A stretch of DNA of 64,000 nt, from assembly GCA_001600695.1 (NCBI GenBank), contig BCKQ01000001.1, positions 2,575,880-2,639,879 on the forward strand, given 5' to 3'. The position numbers and the translations under genes are program-made. Below, piece after piece: positions 53,558 through 63,912 of this stretch. A model generated the notes under the pieces. It saw only the letters and a list, made by a program, of their open reading frames with translations, searched no databases and had not been told where the DNA came from. The DNA comes from Ascoidea asiatica. Its lineage: Eukaryota; Ascomycota; Saccharomycetes; Ascoideales; Ascoideaceae. The first letter of the stretch is position 1; every line of letters starts with the position of its first letter.

Positions 53558-54652
53558 TTAGGAAAAAATATCTTTGATATTGGAAAAAATAGCAGAAGAG
53601 AATTCTTCTGGTGGAGAACCTTCAGACTGCATTTGTTCCATTTTGTTATTAATAAATATTCTATTTTCTTTATTTTCATCTGAATAATTTGGTGATTCAA
53701 ATTTTTCTAGAATTTCAAGAATTATTTTATATTGTCTTTTATATCTTTCTAAATCTTCTTTTGTAACTTTAGGATATTTCAATTTATTCAATTCATATGA
53801 TTCAATCCATTTTGGATATTTTAAACTTAAATCTTTTATAGGTTCATATATTATTTCTTTTGAAGAAAGTTGAGCAACCATATCTTCTAAAAATGAATTC
53901 ATTTCAGGACTTTCTTCTTCTTCTTCATAATCAACATTATTATTTTCTCCTTTTTCCTTATTACCTTCTTTTTTCTTACTATTTTGATTATTATTAGATA
54001 ATTCATTCATCAATTGTAATAAAATTTCATTCATTTGATTTTCTTCTGATTGATTTATTTCATTTTCACGTTCTTCTTTTATTTCTTTATCTATTTTTTT
54101 ACCATTTTCTTTTATTCTTGACATCGTAGAATTTAATATACTTTTAAGATCATTTTCTTTTTTATTATCTATTTCTTTATTATCTACTGCTTTATTTACT
54201 TCTTTCTTTTTTTCTTCATTATCATCATCATCATCATCATCATTCTCATTTTCATTATCATCTTCTTCAGTTTTTAAAACTTCAGAAAATTGAGCTAATA
54301 ATGATGAAAATTGAGATTTTAATTCAGAATTAGATTCAATTCCTTGAAATAATTCATTGAAATTATCTTCAAAATTCATTTCATTACTACTGCCATTTAT
54401 ATCTTCTTTCATATTTTTATCATTGTATTTATTATTGACAGGTGCTGAAGGAGGTAATGGAGGAGTAAAAGGAGGTGGAGGAGGTGGTGGTGGTGGATTT
54501 GAACGTGTAGGTTGAACAGGCTGAGATAATATTTCTTCTGTAAATTCATCTAATAAATCATCTAAATCATCCAAATCATCTAAATCTTCTATATCATTTT
54601 CCTTATTTTCCTTGTTTTCATGATCAATCGTTTTACCTATTGGTAACGACAT
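53558..54652 (-). CDS. PEX19: Peroxisomal membrane protein chaperone/import receptor Pex19
   Basis: 364 aa from the ATG at 54652. Binds new peroxisomal membrane proteins and docks on Pex3. The N-terminus has the acidic Pex3-binding motif (DLDDLDDLLDEFTEEIL), followed by a Pro run. The central region is expanded with Glu/Lys/Asn/Asp repeats. The C-terminal cargo-binding domain is clear: SPEMNSFLEDMVAQLSSKEIIYEPIKDLSLKYPKWIES, then YKRQYKIILEILEKFESPNYSDENKENR and MEQMQSEGSPPEEFSS. It ends IFSNIKDIFS, so the CaaX farnesylation box typical of Pex19 is missing (see findings). POT1, a Pex7 cargo, is also in this window. Confidence 0.9.
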   Translation of the reverse strand: MSLPIGKTIDHENKENKENDIEDLDDLDDLDDLLDEFTEEILSQPVQPTRSNPPPPPPPPPFTPPLPPSAPVNNKYNDKNMKEDINGSSNEMNFEDNFNELFQGIESNSELKSQFSSLLAQFSEVLKTEEDDNENENDDDDDDDNEEKKKEVNKAVDNKEIDNKKENDLKSILNSTMSRIKENGKKIDKEIKEERENEINQSEENQMNEILLQLMNELSNNNQNSKKKEGNKEKGENNNVDYEEEEESPEMNSFLEDMVAQLSSKEIIYEPIKDLSLKYPKWIESYELNKLKYPKVTKEDLERYKRQYKIILEILEKFESPNYSDENKENRIFINNKMEQMQSEGSPPEEFSSAIFSNIKDIFS

Positions 54653-55392
54653 ATTAAATATATTATTCAATTAATCTTTAATCTTTATTCTACAATTATT
54701 TAATATATAATCTGTAATCTATATTATGATAATCATATATCAATGTCTAACGTTATTCATTCATTTCTTTTCCTTTAAAGTTACTGTAAAAGTCAATTGT
54801 TAACGGTTACTCGTATAACACTAAACTGAAAATTGTCATCACAAAACACAAACACACTACCATTAACACGGTCTCGCGCATTATGCATGCTATTTGTATC
54901 TTATTATATATTAAAAAAAAAAAGCATCACGTGGCGACCCTCCAGCACCGGATATCTCTTTTTTTATCTTTCTGTAACGTGATCCACGCTCTTTCCGACC
55001 TACATCTAAGTTTTTATATCCAATTTTGCAACTGGTAACTTTATATCAATGTTAATTGTCCCATTTCATCTAACTTTACCTGCTATAGAAAATATTATAT
55101 ATAAGTAAATAATAGTAAATAAATAAAATAATAGAAAATAATAGAAAATAAAAAATTTATTTAAATTCATTTCCTCTAATTTCCATTGATATAAACTACA
55201 ATTAACTTCATTTAATATTAAATTGCATTCAATTATAGAAGCTTGTATCTGCTAATTTCTGGCTTCATCTTAACTATTATTCTCGTATTCGTTATCATTA
55301 TCATTATCATATTCAATTATCATAATCAATTATCATAATTTTAGTCATTTTGCACTCTTTTTTTTTTTTTTTCAAAAATATAATTTTCAAAT
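54653..55392. promoter_or_regulatory. Divergent promoter region PEX19 / UBC9 with G+C-rich island and E-box
   Basis: 0.74 kb. An island at about 54800-55010 contains TCACGTG (CACGTG 54928-54933) followed within 20 bases by AGCACC (54944-54949), a compact pairing of the two shared island words. The UBC9-proximal 350 bp are A+T-rich. Confidence 0.5.
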
Positions 55393-55937
55393 ATGAGTTC
55401 TCTTTGCAAGAATCGTCTACAAGAAGAAAGGTAAGTTTCAAAATTACTTCATTTATTTAAACTTTTTATAACATTTACTAACTAATTTTTTATTTAAAAA
55501 GAAAACAATGGCGTAAAGATCATCCTTTTGGATTTTTCGCAAAACCAAATAAAAATCCTGATGGCTCTTTAGATTTACAAAATTGGACTGCTGGTATTCC
55601 AGGTAAACCAAATACCATATGGGCAAGTGCTGTATATCCTTTAACAATATCTTTTCCTGATGATTATCCTTCAAGACCTCCAAAAGTTAGATTTCCTGGT
55701 GGCTTTTATCATCCAAATGTTTATCCAAGTGGTACAATTTGTTTAAGTATTTTAAATGAATCTCAAGATTGGAGACCTGCAATCACTTTAAAACAAATTT
55801 CTTTAGGTGTTCAAGAATTATTAGATAGTCCAAATCCAGATTCTCCTGCTCAAGAACCTGCTTGGAGAGCTTTTGGTAAAGATAGACCAACTTATGAAAA
55901 AAAAGTTAAAGAACAAGCTTTAAAATATGCAAAATAA
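55393..55937 (+). CDS. UBC9: SUMO-conjugating enzyme E2 Ubc9, spliced
   Basis: Two exons, 55393-55430 and 55502-55937, with a 71-nt intron (donor GTAAGT, perfect TACTAAC branch point at 55476-55482, acceptor AAAAG). The product is 157 aa, exactly the length of yeast Ubc9. It transfers SUMO from the Aos1/Uba2 E1 to substrates, mainly in the nucleus. The sequence runs [20 protein letters not shown] into the UBC fold. The HPN motif is in [17 protein letters not shown], with the catalytic Cys at residue 93, and [15 protein letters not shown] is the Ubc9-specific loop with the two-residue insertion. It ends [12 protein letters not shown]. All key residues are intact. The 5' exon is too short to be found by open-frame scanning. 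Confidence 0.96.
55431..55501 (+). other. Spliceosomal intron of UBC9
   Basis: 71 nt. GTAAGT donor, perfect yeast TACTAAC at 55476-55482, AAAAG acceptor 19 nt later. Phase-2 intron 38 nt after the ATG. Confidence 0.93.
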
Positions 55938-56913
55938 TTTAATCGTTTATTTTCATCTTCAATTTTCAATCTTCAATCTTCAATCTACAGTTCACAATCT
56001 ACAATTTACAATCTATCATTCTCATTTCATAAATAACAAATATCTAAAAATAAAAAAATAATCAAAAAGAATTAGAACTTAAACTCATAAATCCAATGTT
56101 ATTAAATTCATCACTAATTCAAGATATATATTATATATGTATATATATAGATATGTATGTATGTATGTATACGTTTATCTATTTATTTTTTTATATCTAC
56201 ATTTGCTTTGATTTATCTTAAGTTTATATCTTTTTATTTCCTTTTTCCAATTCTTTTTTTTTTATTATTCTTATTACTATTATTTATTATTGCTTTAATC
56301 TTCATTTTTTTATATTTATATTTATATTTATATTTACTTTTATTTTGAAATAGTGATTCTATCAAAGTTTATTATATTCTATTTTAAATCTAATTTCAAT
56401 TTCTTAAAATTTTCTCTGTATATTTATTTTAATTTTTTGCATCTTAGTTTTAATTTTTTCTTTTTTTCTACATTAAATTAATAAATGATAAATAAATAAA
56501 TAAATAAATAAAATAATAAATAAATAATAAGAAAGAAGAAGAAATTTTAGAATGATATTATAATAATTAAAGATTCATCTCTGTAGTTTTGAATCAATTC
56601 AATTCAGTTTTGCCATAGTCTGGTCACCCACCAACCTGCTCAATATTCTCATTGATATTCTCAATAATAATATTTTGTATTATAAAGTTACTGCAGTAAA
56701 GTTTTACCGTACTTTTGACCTGGCATTCTTCAATAAAGCTTTATTTTAACTACCGCTTTGAATAAAATCAACAATAATCAACAATAATCTATAAAATATA
56801 CACAAGAGATAATCATAAGATTTCTATGAAACGTTGATCTAAAACTTTTTTGAATATTGTATTATTCTTTTTTAAGTTACTCATCTTTCAATTTGCTTTA
56901 TTTCAAATATCAA
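55938..56913. promoter_or_regulatory. Intergenic region between UBC9 and VAC14
   Basis: 0.98 kb holding the UBC9 3' flank and VAC14 promoter. Mostly A+T- and T-rich, with TCTACAATC-like and TATGTATG-like repeats (55970-56020, 56150-56170) and an (AAAT)n stretch near 56490-56510. Only a weak G+C patch occurs at about 56620-56740. The open frame at 56157-56348 is low-complexity and not called. Confidence 0.5.
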
Positions 56914-59670
56914 ATGGATAAGTTAACTTCAAAAACTTTATCGGATCGAATTTACGATAAAAGAAAAGCTGCTGCTTTAGAAATTGAAAAAACTGTCAAA
57001 CAATTAATTAATCAAAATACTCCAGAAAGTCATCAAAGAATTCATGCTATTATTGATCAATTATATAGAGATTTCACTGGTGCAATTCATCAACCAAATT
57101 ATAGAAATGGTGGTGTAATAGGTTTAGCTGGAGTTGCAATTGCTTTAGGTTCTGCTCATATAGCTGAATATTTACAATTAATCATACATCCTGTTTTAGC
57201 TTGTTTTGGTGATCAAATAGCTCAAGTACGTTATTATGCTTGTGAAAGTTTGTATAATATTGCAAAAGTTGCAAAAGGTGAAATCTTACTTTATTTTAAT
57301 GAAATTTTTGATGTTTTATGTCGTTTATCTGCTGATAATGAAAGTAGTGTAAAAAATGCTATTGGTTTAGTTAATGGTTTAATTAAAGATATTGTATCTG
57401 AAAGAGCAACTAATTATGTTTCTGTTTTACATCAAGATTCTCAAATTATTGAACCTGATTTGATTCAAACAACTGTTGCTGTTTCAACTGGAAGTATAGT
57501 TCAAATTAATAGAGATCAATCTCCTTTAGCTTTTTCTTTACCACGATTTATACCTTTATTAATGGAAAGATTATATACAACAAATCCATTTACAAGAACA
57601 TTTTTGGTGGATTGGATAAGATTACTTGATTCAATTCCTGGTTTAGAATTGATAAGTTATTTACCTGCATTTCTTGGTGGTCTTTTAACTTTTTTGAATG
57701 ATAATGAAAAATCTGTAAGAATTCAAACAAGTAGTTGTCTAGATAATTTTTTAGGAGAAATTAAAAGAATTATAAAAATTAAAAAACTTGTTGCAAAAGA
57801 AAGAGAAATGAAAAATCTAAAAATTCAAAAACAAAAAGAAATTCAATTAAATCAATTAAGAAAACAACGAGAAACAATAAAGAATTTAAAAGAAAATAAA
57901 AATAAACAAATAAAAAGATTTGGTACAAGTACTAAAAAAGATATTCCTCATATAACAACATTTGGAGAAAAAAATTTACAATTTCCAGATAATTCAAAAA
58001 TTAATATTATTGATCCTTCTATAAAACCAATTGAAAATGAAAACAATATTGAATTATCAGATTCAAATAAATTAAAGATACCTATAAAACCAGATATACC
58101 AAAAGATGATATTCCAATTAAGAATGGCCAAATAGATGAAAATTCTATTTTAACTTCAAAACCAGAAAAACAAAATCAAATATCTAGTGATAATAATTCT
58201 ATGATTAGTGAAACTGAAGATGGAAATGAATCAGATGATGAAAATGATGATTTTTTTGATGATGCAGAAGAAGATGATGATATGAATGAAAATAATCAAG
58301 AAATCCAGAATTCTGATTATTTTGGTTCAGATACTGGAACTTATATACCTGGACAAGATGTTTATCTTGATTTTCCAAAAATTATTGCAATTTTAGTTTC
58401 ACATTTAGAGTCTAATGAAGAAATACAGCTTGCTGTACTTAATTGGTTAGAAACAATATTAGATATATCTCCAGTAAGTTTTTTACCATTAATATCAGAT
58501 TTATTATCTATTTTACTTAAAATTTTATCAACAGATTCAAATAAACAATTAAAAGAAAAATCATTGATTTTTAATAAAAAATTAATGGATTTAATATCAT
58601 CTTCATTAATATTAGAAGAAGAAAATGGATTAAATAATATTCAAAGTAAAGAAGATGTTAAATTTAATTATTCATCAGTTATTAATACTTTAACACTTTT
58701 ATTTCTTCATGAAGATAAAATAACAAAAATAGCTACATTAGATTGGTTAATAATGTTACATAAAAAATCTCCAACATTATTTCTTAAACATAGTGTTGAA
58801 ACTTTTCAAACATTAATTAAAGGATTATGTGATTCATCATCAGAAGTTATAAATAAAGATTTAAAATTAATCTCTCAATTTTCAAATCAATCAGATGATG
58901 GATATTTTCAAAATTTAATGAATGATTTAATAAATTTATTTAAAAATGATAGAAAACTTTTAGAATTAAGAGGTAATTTTATAATTCGACAATTATGTAT
59001 TAGTTTAGATCCAGAAAGAATTTATAGAAGTTTTTCAAATTGTTTATGTGAAAAACAAAAAGAAAGTTATAAAAATTTAGGATTTATAAGTGTTATGGTT
59101 CAAATACTTAATAATAATTTAATTACAGCTGCTGAACTTTCACCATTAAGAAAAAAACTTCGTGATGTTAATAATAAAGAAGATTGGATTTTTTTTACAA
59201 TTTTATTTAAATGTTGGTGTCATAATGCACCAGCATGTTTATCATTATGTTTACTTTCACAAAATTATGAATTAGCATATAATTTATTAAATGTAGTTGT
59301 TGGATTTGAGATAAATGTAACATTATTAATACAATTAGATGTTTTAGTTCAACTTCTTGAAAGTCCAGTTTTTGTTAAATTAAGATTACAATTATTAGAA
59401 CCAGAAAAATATCCATATCTTTATAAATGTCTTTATGGTATATTAATGATTTTACCACAATCTAATGCATTTACAATTTTAAAAAATAGACTTAATTCAA
59501 TTTCAACACCAATAAATTTAAATCTGATTGGTAAAGGTACTTCAATTATTGCTTTAACTACACAAAAACAAAAGACAAAAATTTTAATTGATACATTTAA
59601 TGAAGTTCAAAGTTTACATGATCAATTAAGGCTTGAATCTATTCAAAGAAAGAATTTATTTAATCAATGA
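56914..59670 (+). CDS. VAC14: PI(3,5)P2 scaffold protein Vac14
   Basis: 918 aa from the ATG at 56914 (MDKLTSKTLSDRIYDKRKAA). HEAT-repeat scaffold of the Fab1 kinase and Fig4 phosphatase at the vacuole/endosome, controlling PI(3,5)P2. The N-terminal repeats are strongly conserved: RNGGVIGLAGVAIALGS, HPVLACFGDQIAQVRYYACESLYNIAKVAKGEIL and the FTRTFLVDWIRLLDSIPGLELISYLPAFLGGLL block. An acidic, Lys-rich linker (about residues 285-490) follows. The C-terminal Fig4/Fab1-binding part has ELSPLRKKLRDVNNKEDWIFF and CWCHNAPACLSLCLLSQNYELAY. The length matches yeast Vac14 (880 aa). It is convergent with the MTFP1-like gene. Confidence 0.95.
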   Translation: MDKLTSKTLSDRIYDKRKAAALEIEKTVKQLINQNTPESHQRIHAIIDQLYRDFTGAIHQPNYRNGGVIGLAGVAIALGSAHIAEYLQLIIHPVLACFGDQIAQVRYYACESLYNIAKVAKGEILLYFNEIFDVLCRLSADNESSVKNAIGLVNGLIKDIVSERATNYVSVLHQDSQIIEPDLIQTTVAVSTGSIVQINRDQSPLAFSLPRFIPLLMERLYTTNPFTRTFLVDWIRLLDSIPGLELISYLPAFLGGLLTFLNDNEKSVRIQTSSCLDNFLGEIKRIIKIKKLVAKEREMKNLKIQKQKEIQLNQLRKQRETIKNLKENKNKQIKRFGTSTKKDIPHITTFGEKNLQFPDNSKINIIDPSIKPIENENNIELSDSNKLKIPIKPDIPKDDIPIKNGQIDENSILTSKPEKQNQISSDNNSMISETEDGNESDDENDDFFDDAEEDDDMNENNQEIQNSDYFGSDTGTYIPGQDVYLDFPKIIAILVSHLESNEEIQLAVLNWLETILDISPVSFLPLISDLLSILLKILSTDSNKQLKEKSLIFNKKLMDLISSSLILEEENGLNNIQSKEDVKFNYSSVINTLTLLFLHEDKITKIATLDWLIMLHKKSPTLFLKHSVETFQTLIKGLCDSSSEVINKDLKLISQFSNQSDDGYFQNLMNDLINLFKNDRKLLELRGNFIIRQLCISLDPERIYRSFSNCLCEKQKESYKNLGFISVMVQILNNNLITAAELSPLRKKLRDVNNKEDWIFFTILFKCWCHNAPACLSLCLLSQNYELAYNLLNVVVGFEINVTLLIQLDVLVQLLESPVFVKLRLQLLEPEKYPYLYKCLYGILMILPQSNAFTILKNRLNSISTPINLNLIGKGTSIIALTTQKQKTKILIDTFNEVQSLHDQLRLESIQRKNLFNQ

Positions 59671-59801
59671 AAAAAAATGAAAATAATAATTGAAGATATA
59701 GAAGTAATTAGATTATGTACAGTAATTTATATTTATATTAATATTTATAATTTTATTGGTATTTAAAATTTGTATTTATAGATAATTTGAATATATTATA
59801 G

Positions 59802-60425
59802 TTAAATTTTTTGTCTAATAAAGTCAAAAGTAGTTGAAACAGCATCTTCAACAGGTTTATCAAATAAATAAGGTAAAGCAGGAACAATAGATAAACCAAC
59901 AATTGTAGGACCTAATTGAGAAATTTTACCTGGTTTGAAATTTTTTTTATTAAAAATATGTTGAGCACTTAATCTAACAGCAGTATGAATTGTTATTGCT
60001 GGTAAAAACATTGAAGCAAGACTTTGAAAGATTAATCTTTCAAAAGCTACACCTTTCCAATCTGGAGAATTATTTTGAATATTATTTGAAATAGTTTTTG
60101 AAATTGTATTTGAAGGTAAATTATTTTTAGACCATGGCATTAAACCTGGAGTATATCTATTTTCTTGTTTTAATTTTGCTTTCCAACCTTCAAAAGCTAC
60201 ATCACCTAAAATATAAGTCCAAGAAATTCCATAACCAAGAGTAACTAAAGTTGGTTTACCAATATATTGAAATATAGGTCTAAAAGATTCACCAATATCT
60301 GAACTATAAGCAACATATCTATGAGAAGCTAATAATATTGGTCTTAATCTATTTGCATAAGCTAAATAACGAACATTTGAATCTGTTGAATCAGTATCAG
60401 TACTAACTGAATTTTCTTTTGACAT
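59802..60425 (-). CDS. MTFP1: MTFP1/MTP18-like mitochondrial inner-membrane protein
   Basis: 207 aa. The Mitochondrial 18 kDa protein family is defined by RYLAYANRLRPILLASHRYVAYSSDIGESFRP at the start, then a SWTYILGDVAFEG segment and later GVAFERLIFQSLASMFLPAITIH and GPTIVGLSIVPALPYLFDKPVEDAV. Three to four weak membrane helices are visible and all family blocks are present. In animals the protein sits in the inner membrane and controls fission and inner-membrane efficiency. It is widespread in fungi but not studied in most yeasts, so the role here is transferred from family. The N-terminal about 15 residues are Ser/Thr/Asp-rich, unlike a classical presequence. About 130 bp separate it from the VAC14 end. 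Confidence 0.88.
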   Translation of the reverse strand: MSKENSVSTDTDSTDSNVRYLAYANRLRPILLASHRYVAYSSDIGESFRPIFQYIGKPTLVTLGYGISWTYILGDVAFEGWKAKLKQENRYTPGLMPWSKNNLPSNTISKTISNNIQNNSPDWKGVAFERLIFQSLASMFLPAITIHTAVRLSAQHIFNKKNFKPGKISQLGPTIVGLSIVPALPYLFDKPVEDAVSTTFDFIRQKI

Positions 60426-60988
60426 TATTATATGATTCTAAAGGAATTTAGAGAAAAAGATTAAAGAAAAAAAGGATAATGGAAAGTAAAATAAAATAAT
60501 AATTAATAGTAATATAATTCCAATTGATTGAATAAAGAAAAGAAATTCAGTTTTCTTTATATACAGATTCAGTAAATACAGCAAATACACAACTAATGAG
60601 AGTAATGACAGTTATCAATTCATCATCTTTAAGTAAATAAAGGTTAATCGATAAAGAGAGGCAACATGAAATGTAAATGGAAATGGATATCGGAAAGAAG
60701 TAACGTTAACTGACTTTGAGTTCAGGTTTAGCGGTGAGCAGCGCTTTTTAAAACGCATTTTGTAGCACATTTTCTAAAATTGTGTCGTTTTTATTTCCGT
60801 GCACGGCTATTCAGCCAAAAGTGTGGCTGTGCAAAGTCATGTGATTAAATGCGGCTGAATGCTTTTTTATTCTGTATATTTCCGAGGTTAAATGGTTGAA
60901 TTCATCTAAAAATCATGTGTTTTACCGGGAATGGCATTTCCTAAATAGTAATTCCTTTATTATACTGTATCACTTTATTTATTGTTTT
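60426..60988. promoter_or_regulatory. Upstream region of the MTFP1-like gene with G+C-rich island
   Basis: 0.56 kb. A modest island at about 60715-60870 includes GCGGTGAGCAGCGC, CCGTGCACGG (palindrome at 60797-60806) and two GCGGCTGAA/TTCAGCC-type words. The rest is A+T-rich. Confidence 0.45.
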
Positions 60989-61590
60989 TTAACATATTTT
61001 ATCAATATAAAACCATAATATTAAATCTAAGGATAAATAGAATAGAATAATTAATGGGAAAAATTTAAAACCAAAATAATCACAAATATAACCAGTGATT
61101 GTTGGTAATATTGCACCACCTCCACCTCCTATAGCCATTGCAAAACCTATACCTGAAATATGTAAACTTTTTGGTAAAATTTGAACCGCATAAATTGTTG
61201 TTGTTGGAAAAATTGGACCAATGAAAAAACCAGTTAAAAAAATAAATGAAATGAATAGATAATAATTATTAAAAATTATAAAAAAAATGAAGAAAAAAAT
61301 TGATAAGATTTGATAAAGGAAATTTGCAAAATGTTGAGATGGTAATTTATCTGTTAAAAAACTTAGAATAAATCTACCAATTGTTAAACCTAACCAAAAT
61401 GTTGAAACTATTATTGTGAATTGATTCATTTTACCATTTTTAATATTTAATAAATAAGTTAAAGTCCAAGCACCAATTGAAACTTCAGTACCTACATATA
61501 AAAATAGAAATAGAGATAAAATTTGAATTTTTGAATTTTTTAAAATATTTTTGATATCATTATTTATATTATTATTATCGGTACTAGAAA

Positions 61591-61621
<31 letters not shown>

Positions 61622-62476
61622 GATTAAATAATTATATTTTATATTAGTTTCGAATTTAAAAACAAATAATTCCATAAAACAAAGAGTAAAAGATAAAAAA
61701 ATTAAGATAATATAATGAAATTTCCAAGAAATTGAATTTTGAATTAAAATATTTGAAATTAAAATTGGAGTAAAAATTGAACCAAGACCATAAAAAGAAT
61801 GTAAAATTCCAGTAAGTTGATTATTAAATTTTAAATTTGATATCCAAATTGAAATTGAAGAATCTTGAGCTCCAACACCAATACCATTAATAATATAAGC
61901 TAAAAAAATTATAAAAAAATTAAAATTAGTATAATTCATATTAAAAGTTGTAAAAATTATAACAATTAATGAACAAATTCCAATAAAAGAAATTGAAATA
62001 CTTAAAACATATTTAAAACCAAATTTTATATGTAAATAATTATTAAATAAAGAAATTAAAAAATAACCAAAAAATTGAGCAAAATATAATAAAGAAATTG
62101 TTGAATAATTTTTATTAAATTTTTTTGATAATATTGGTAATAAAACTCCAATTGTTTGATCCATTAAACCAAAAATGAAAAAATTTAAATATGTTAAAAT
62201 TATTTGAAATTTTAATAAATTACTTTTCCATAAATTTTTTGAACCTAAAAATATTTTTTGATTATTATGAGTTATAAATCTATCAATATCATTTTCTTCA
62301 TTTTCTTTATTGTTGTCTTGTAAATCTTCTTGTATAATATCTTCATGAACTTCTTCCCGAACTTCCTCCCGAACTTCTTCTTGAGTAAAATCTTTTTTTA
62401 TATTGATATTTTGATTTAAATCAAGTGAAGAAGATAATAAAGATAATTCTAACTCATTATTATCTAAATCTACCAT
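60989..62476 (-). CDS. BSC6: MFS transporter, BSC6-like
   Basis: 495 aa. About 12 hydrophobic segments follow an acidic N-terminal tail of about 80 residues containing a short EEVREEVREEV repeat. The first membrane block (LKFQIILTYLNFFIFGLMDQTIGVLLPILSKKF) and IINGIGVGAQDSSISIWIS in the first half, HSFYGLGSIFTPILISN, then WLGLTIGRFILSFLTD in the second half resemble fungal Bsc6-type and FucP-like carriers. A Gly-rich GFAMAIGGGGGAILPTITGY motif lies near the end. The substrate is unknown; sugar-like solutes are a weak guess. Poly-Asn in the central loop is species-typical. It is divergent from the gene at the right edge. Confidence 0.75.
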
Positions 62477-63912
62477 TTTTCATATATAATATTGAATATC
62501 GAATATTGAATATTATTATTTAATAATTAATATAAATTAATTAATTATACATATAAAAGTAATCAAATCAAACATTTTAAGATTGACATTATTTGATATA
62601 ATGAATTACCTACCCCCTTTATTATGGTAACATTACGGGTAGATAAGAAATATCGGGAAATTGATAGGTACTTATACAGTAAGTGATAGATTATCCAGGA
62701 ATTAGATCTTTATAGAGTTAAATTGCCGAGAACTTAGTATCTGATTGGTCAATTAATGAGATTTAGAACAGATTTGAAAATAAATATATCTTAGATGAAT
62801 ATAAGATATATTTAGGATTGAATTGAATTGAAACGAAATGAAATAAAATGGAATTTAGAATTTAGAATTTAGAATTTAGAATAGATCTAGGATTTATCGA
62901 GATAGAATAATCGAAGTAGAAAGAATGCTTAAGTGAATAACCAACGAAGTGACTTAAAAGAATAATCCCAATCAAATTGGTGAGTGTTGCCGACTGGTGG
63001 AGATCCTCGAAGAGCATGGAAATAGGCTGATTTCGGTCGTAGCGCAGTCAGCGCAGTCAGCGCGTCACCTGACCCGCCGGACTCAAAAGCTCCGATTGTT
63101 GAAGCCATGCGGTAGGTCGCGGCGGTGTATTTTTCCAGGTACGCGTGGCGCGTGAAGGACCCAACGAATCTGCCCGGTGCTTTTCTGGGGCGCGGTGTGT
63201 GCGCTGTGAAATATCTCGGGAGCCAGATCTGCTGTTTGTTGGGTCCAACAGCACTCTCCAGCCACTTCTATCAACAGATCCGCCACTCACCTCTCTCCCT
63301 TTTACGTAAGCTCCCTCATCTTCTCTATTCACCGACTATTTCAGTATCAATGGTAGCAGTAATAACTGTAATAATAGATATATTACTATTACTATTGTGA
63401 TAGTAATAACAAAATATTTTAGTAATTTCCACCATTTTTATTTGTTTAAAAGTAACTGCTTTCCTGTTTTTTTTTATTTCAATCAATTTTTATTTTTGTT
63501 CTAATTTTTTGTTTCATTTTTATTTCATCTTCATCTTCATTCAATTATTCTTTTTTTCCTCATATATTCCTCAAATCTTACTTTCTATAGTAGATTTATT
63601 CTCAATTCATTTTTTTTTTCGAGGAAAATTTTCACTTTTTTATTATTTTTTTTATCCTCTTTTAAATCCCAAATTACTCAATTATATTTATATTTATAAT
63701 AATTATAATAATAATAATTATAATAATAATAATAACAATTGAAGTAATAAGAACATTTTTCATATTGGAAAATAATATTCTTTAAATAACTTATACTTAA
63801 ACTATATCTCATATTAATACTCATACATATCCTATTATTATAAGAATATCATTATAAGAATATTCTTTTATTAATTCATTACATCTAAATCTAAATAATT
63901 ATATTACTAAAA
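62477..63912. promoter_or_regulatory. Divergent promoter region (BSC6-like / right-edge gene) with G+C-rich island
   Basis: 1.44 kb. Near BSC6 it is A+T-rich with a GAATTTA repeat. The island at about 62985-63300 is strongly G+C-rich, contains an AGCGCAGTC direct repeat (63039-63060), CGCG words and GGTGCT (63176-63181). The right part is T-rich then A+T-rich up to the ATG at 63913. A tRNA-like start was considered and rejected. Confidence 0.45.
62851..62878. repeat. Heptanucleotide tandem repeat (GAATTTA)4
   Basis: Four exact copies of GAATTTA, 375 bp upstream of the BSC6-like ATG. Plain microsatellite. Confidence 0.9.

Noticed and set aside
56157-56348. 63-aa Phe/Leu/Tyr-rich open frame
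   Set aside because: Product of T-rich low-complexity DNA between UBC9 and VAC14; no signal or domain.
63030-63110. tRNA-like start (GTCGTAGCGCAGTC) resembling an A box
   Set aside because: No B box (GGTTCGANNCC) follows at a tRNA distance and no acceptor stem closes; the A-box look comes from an AGCGCAGTC direct repeat.
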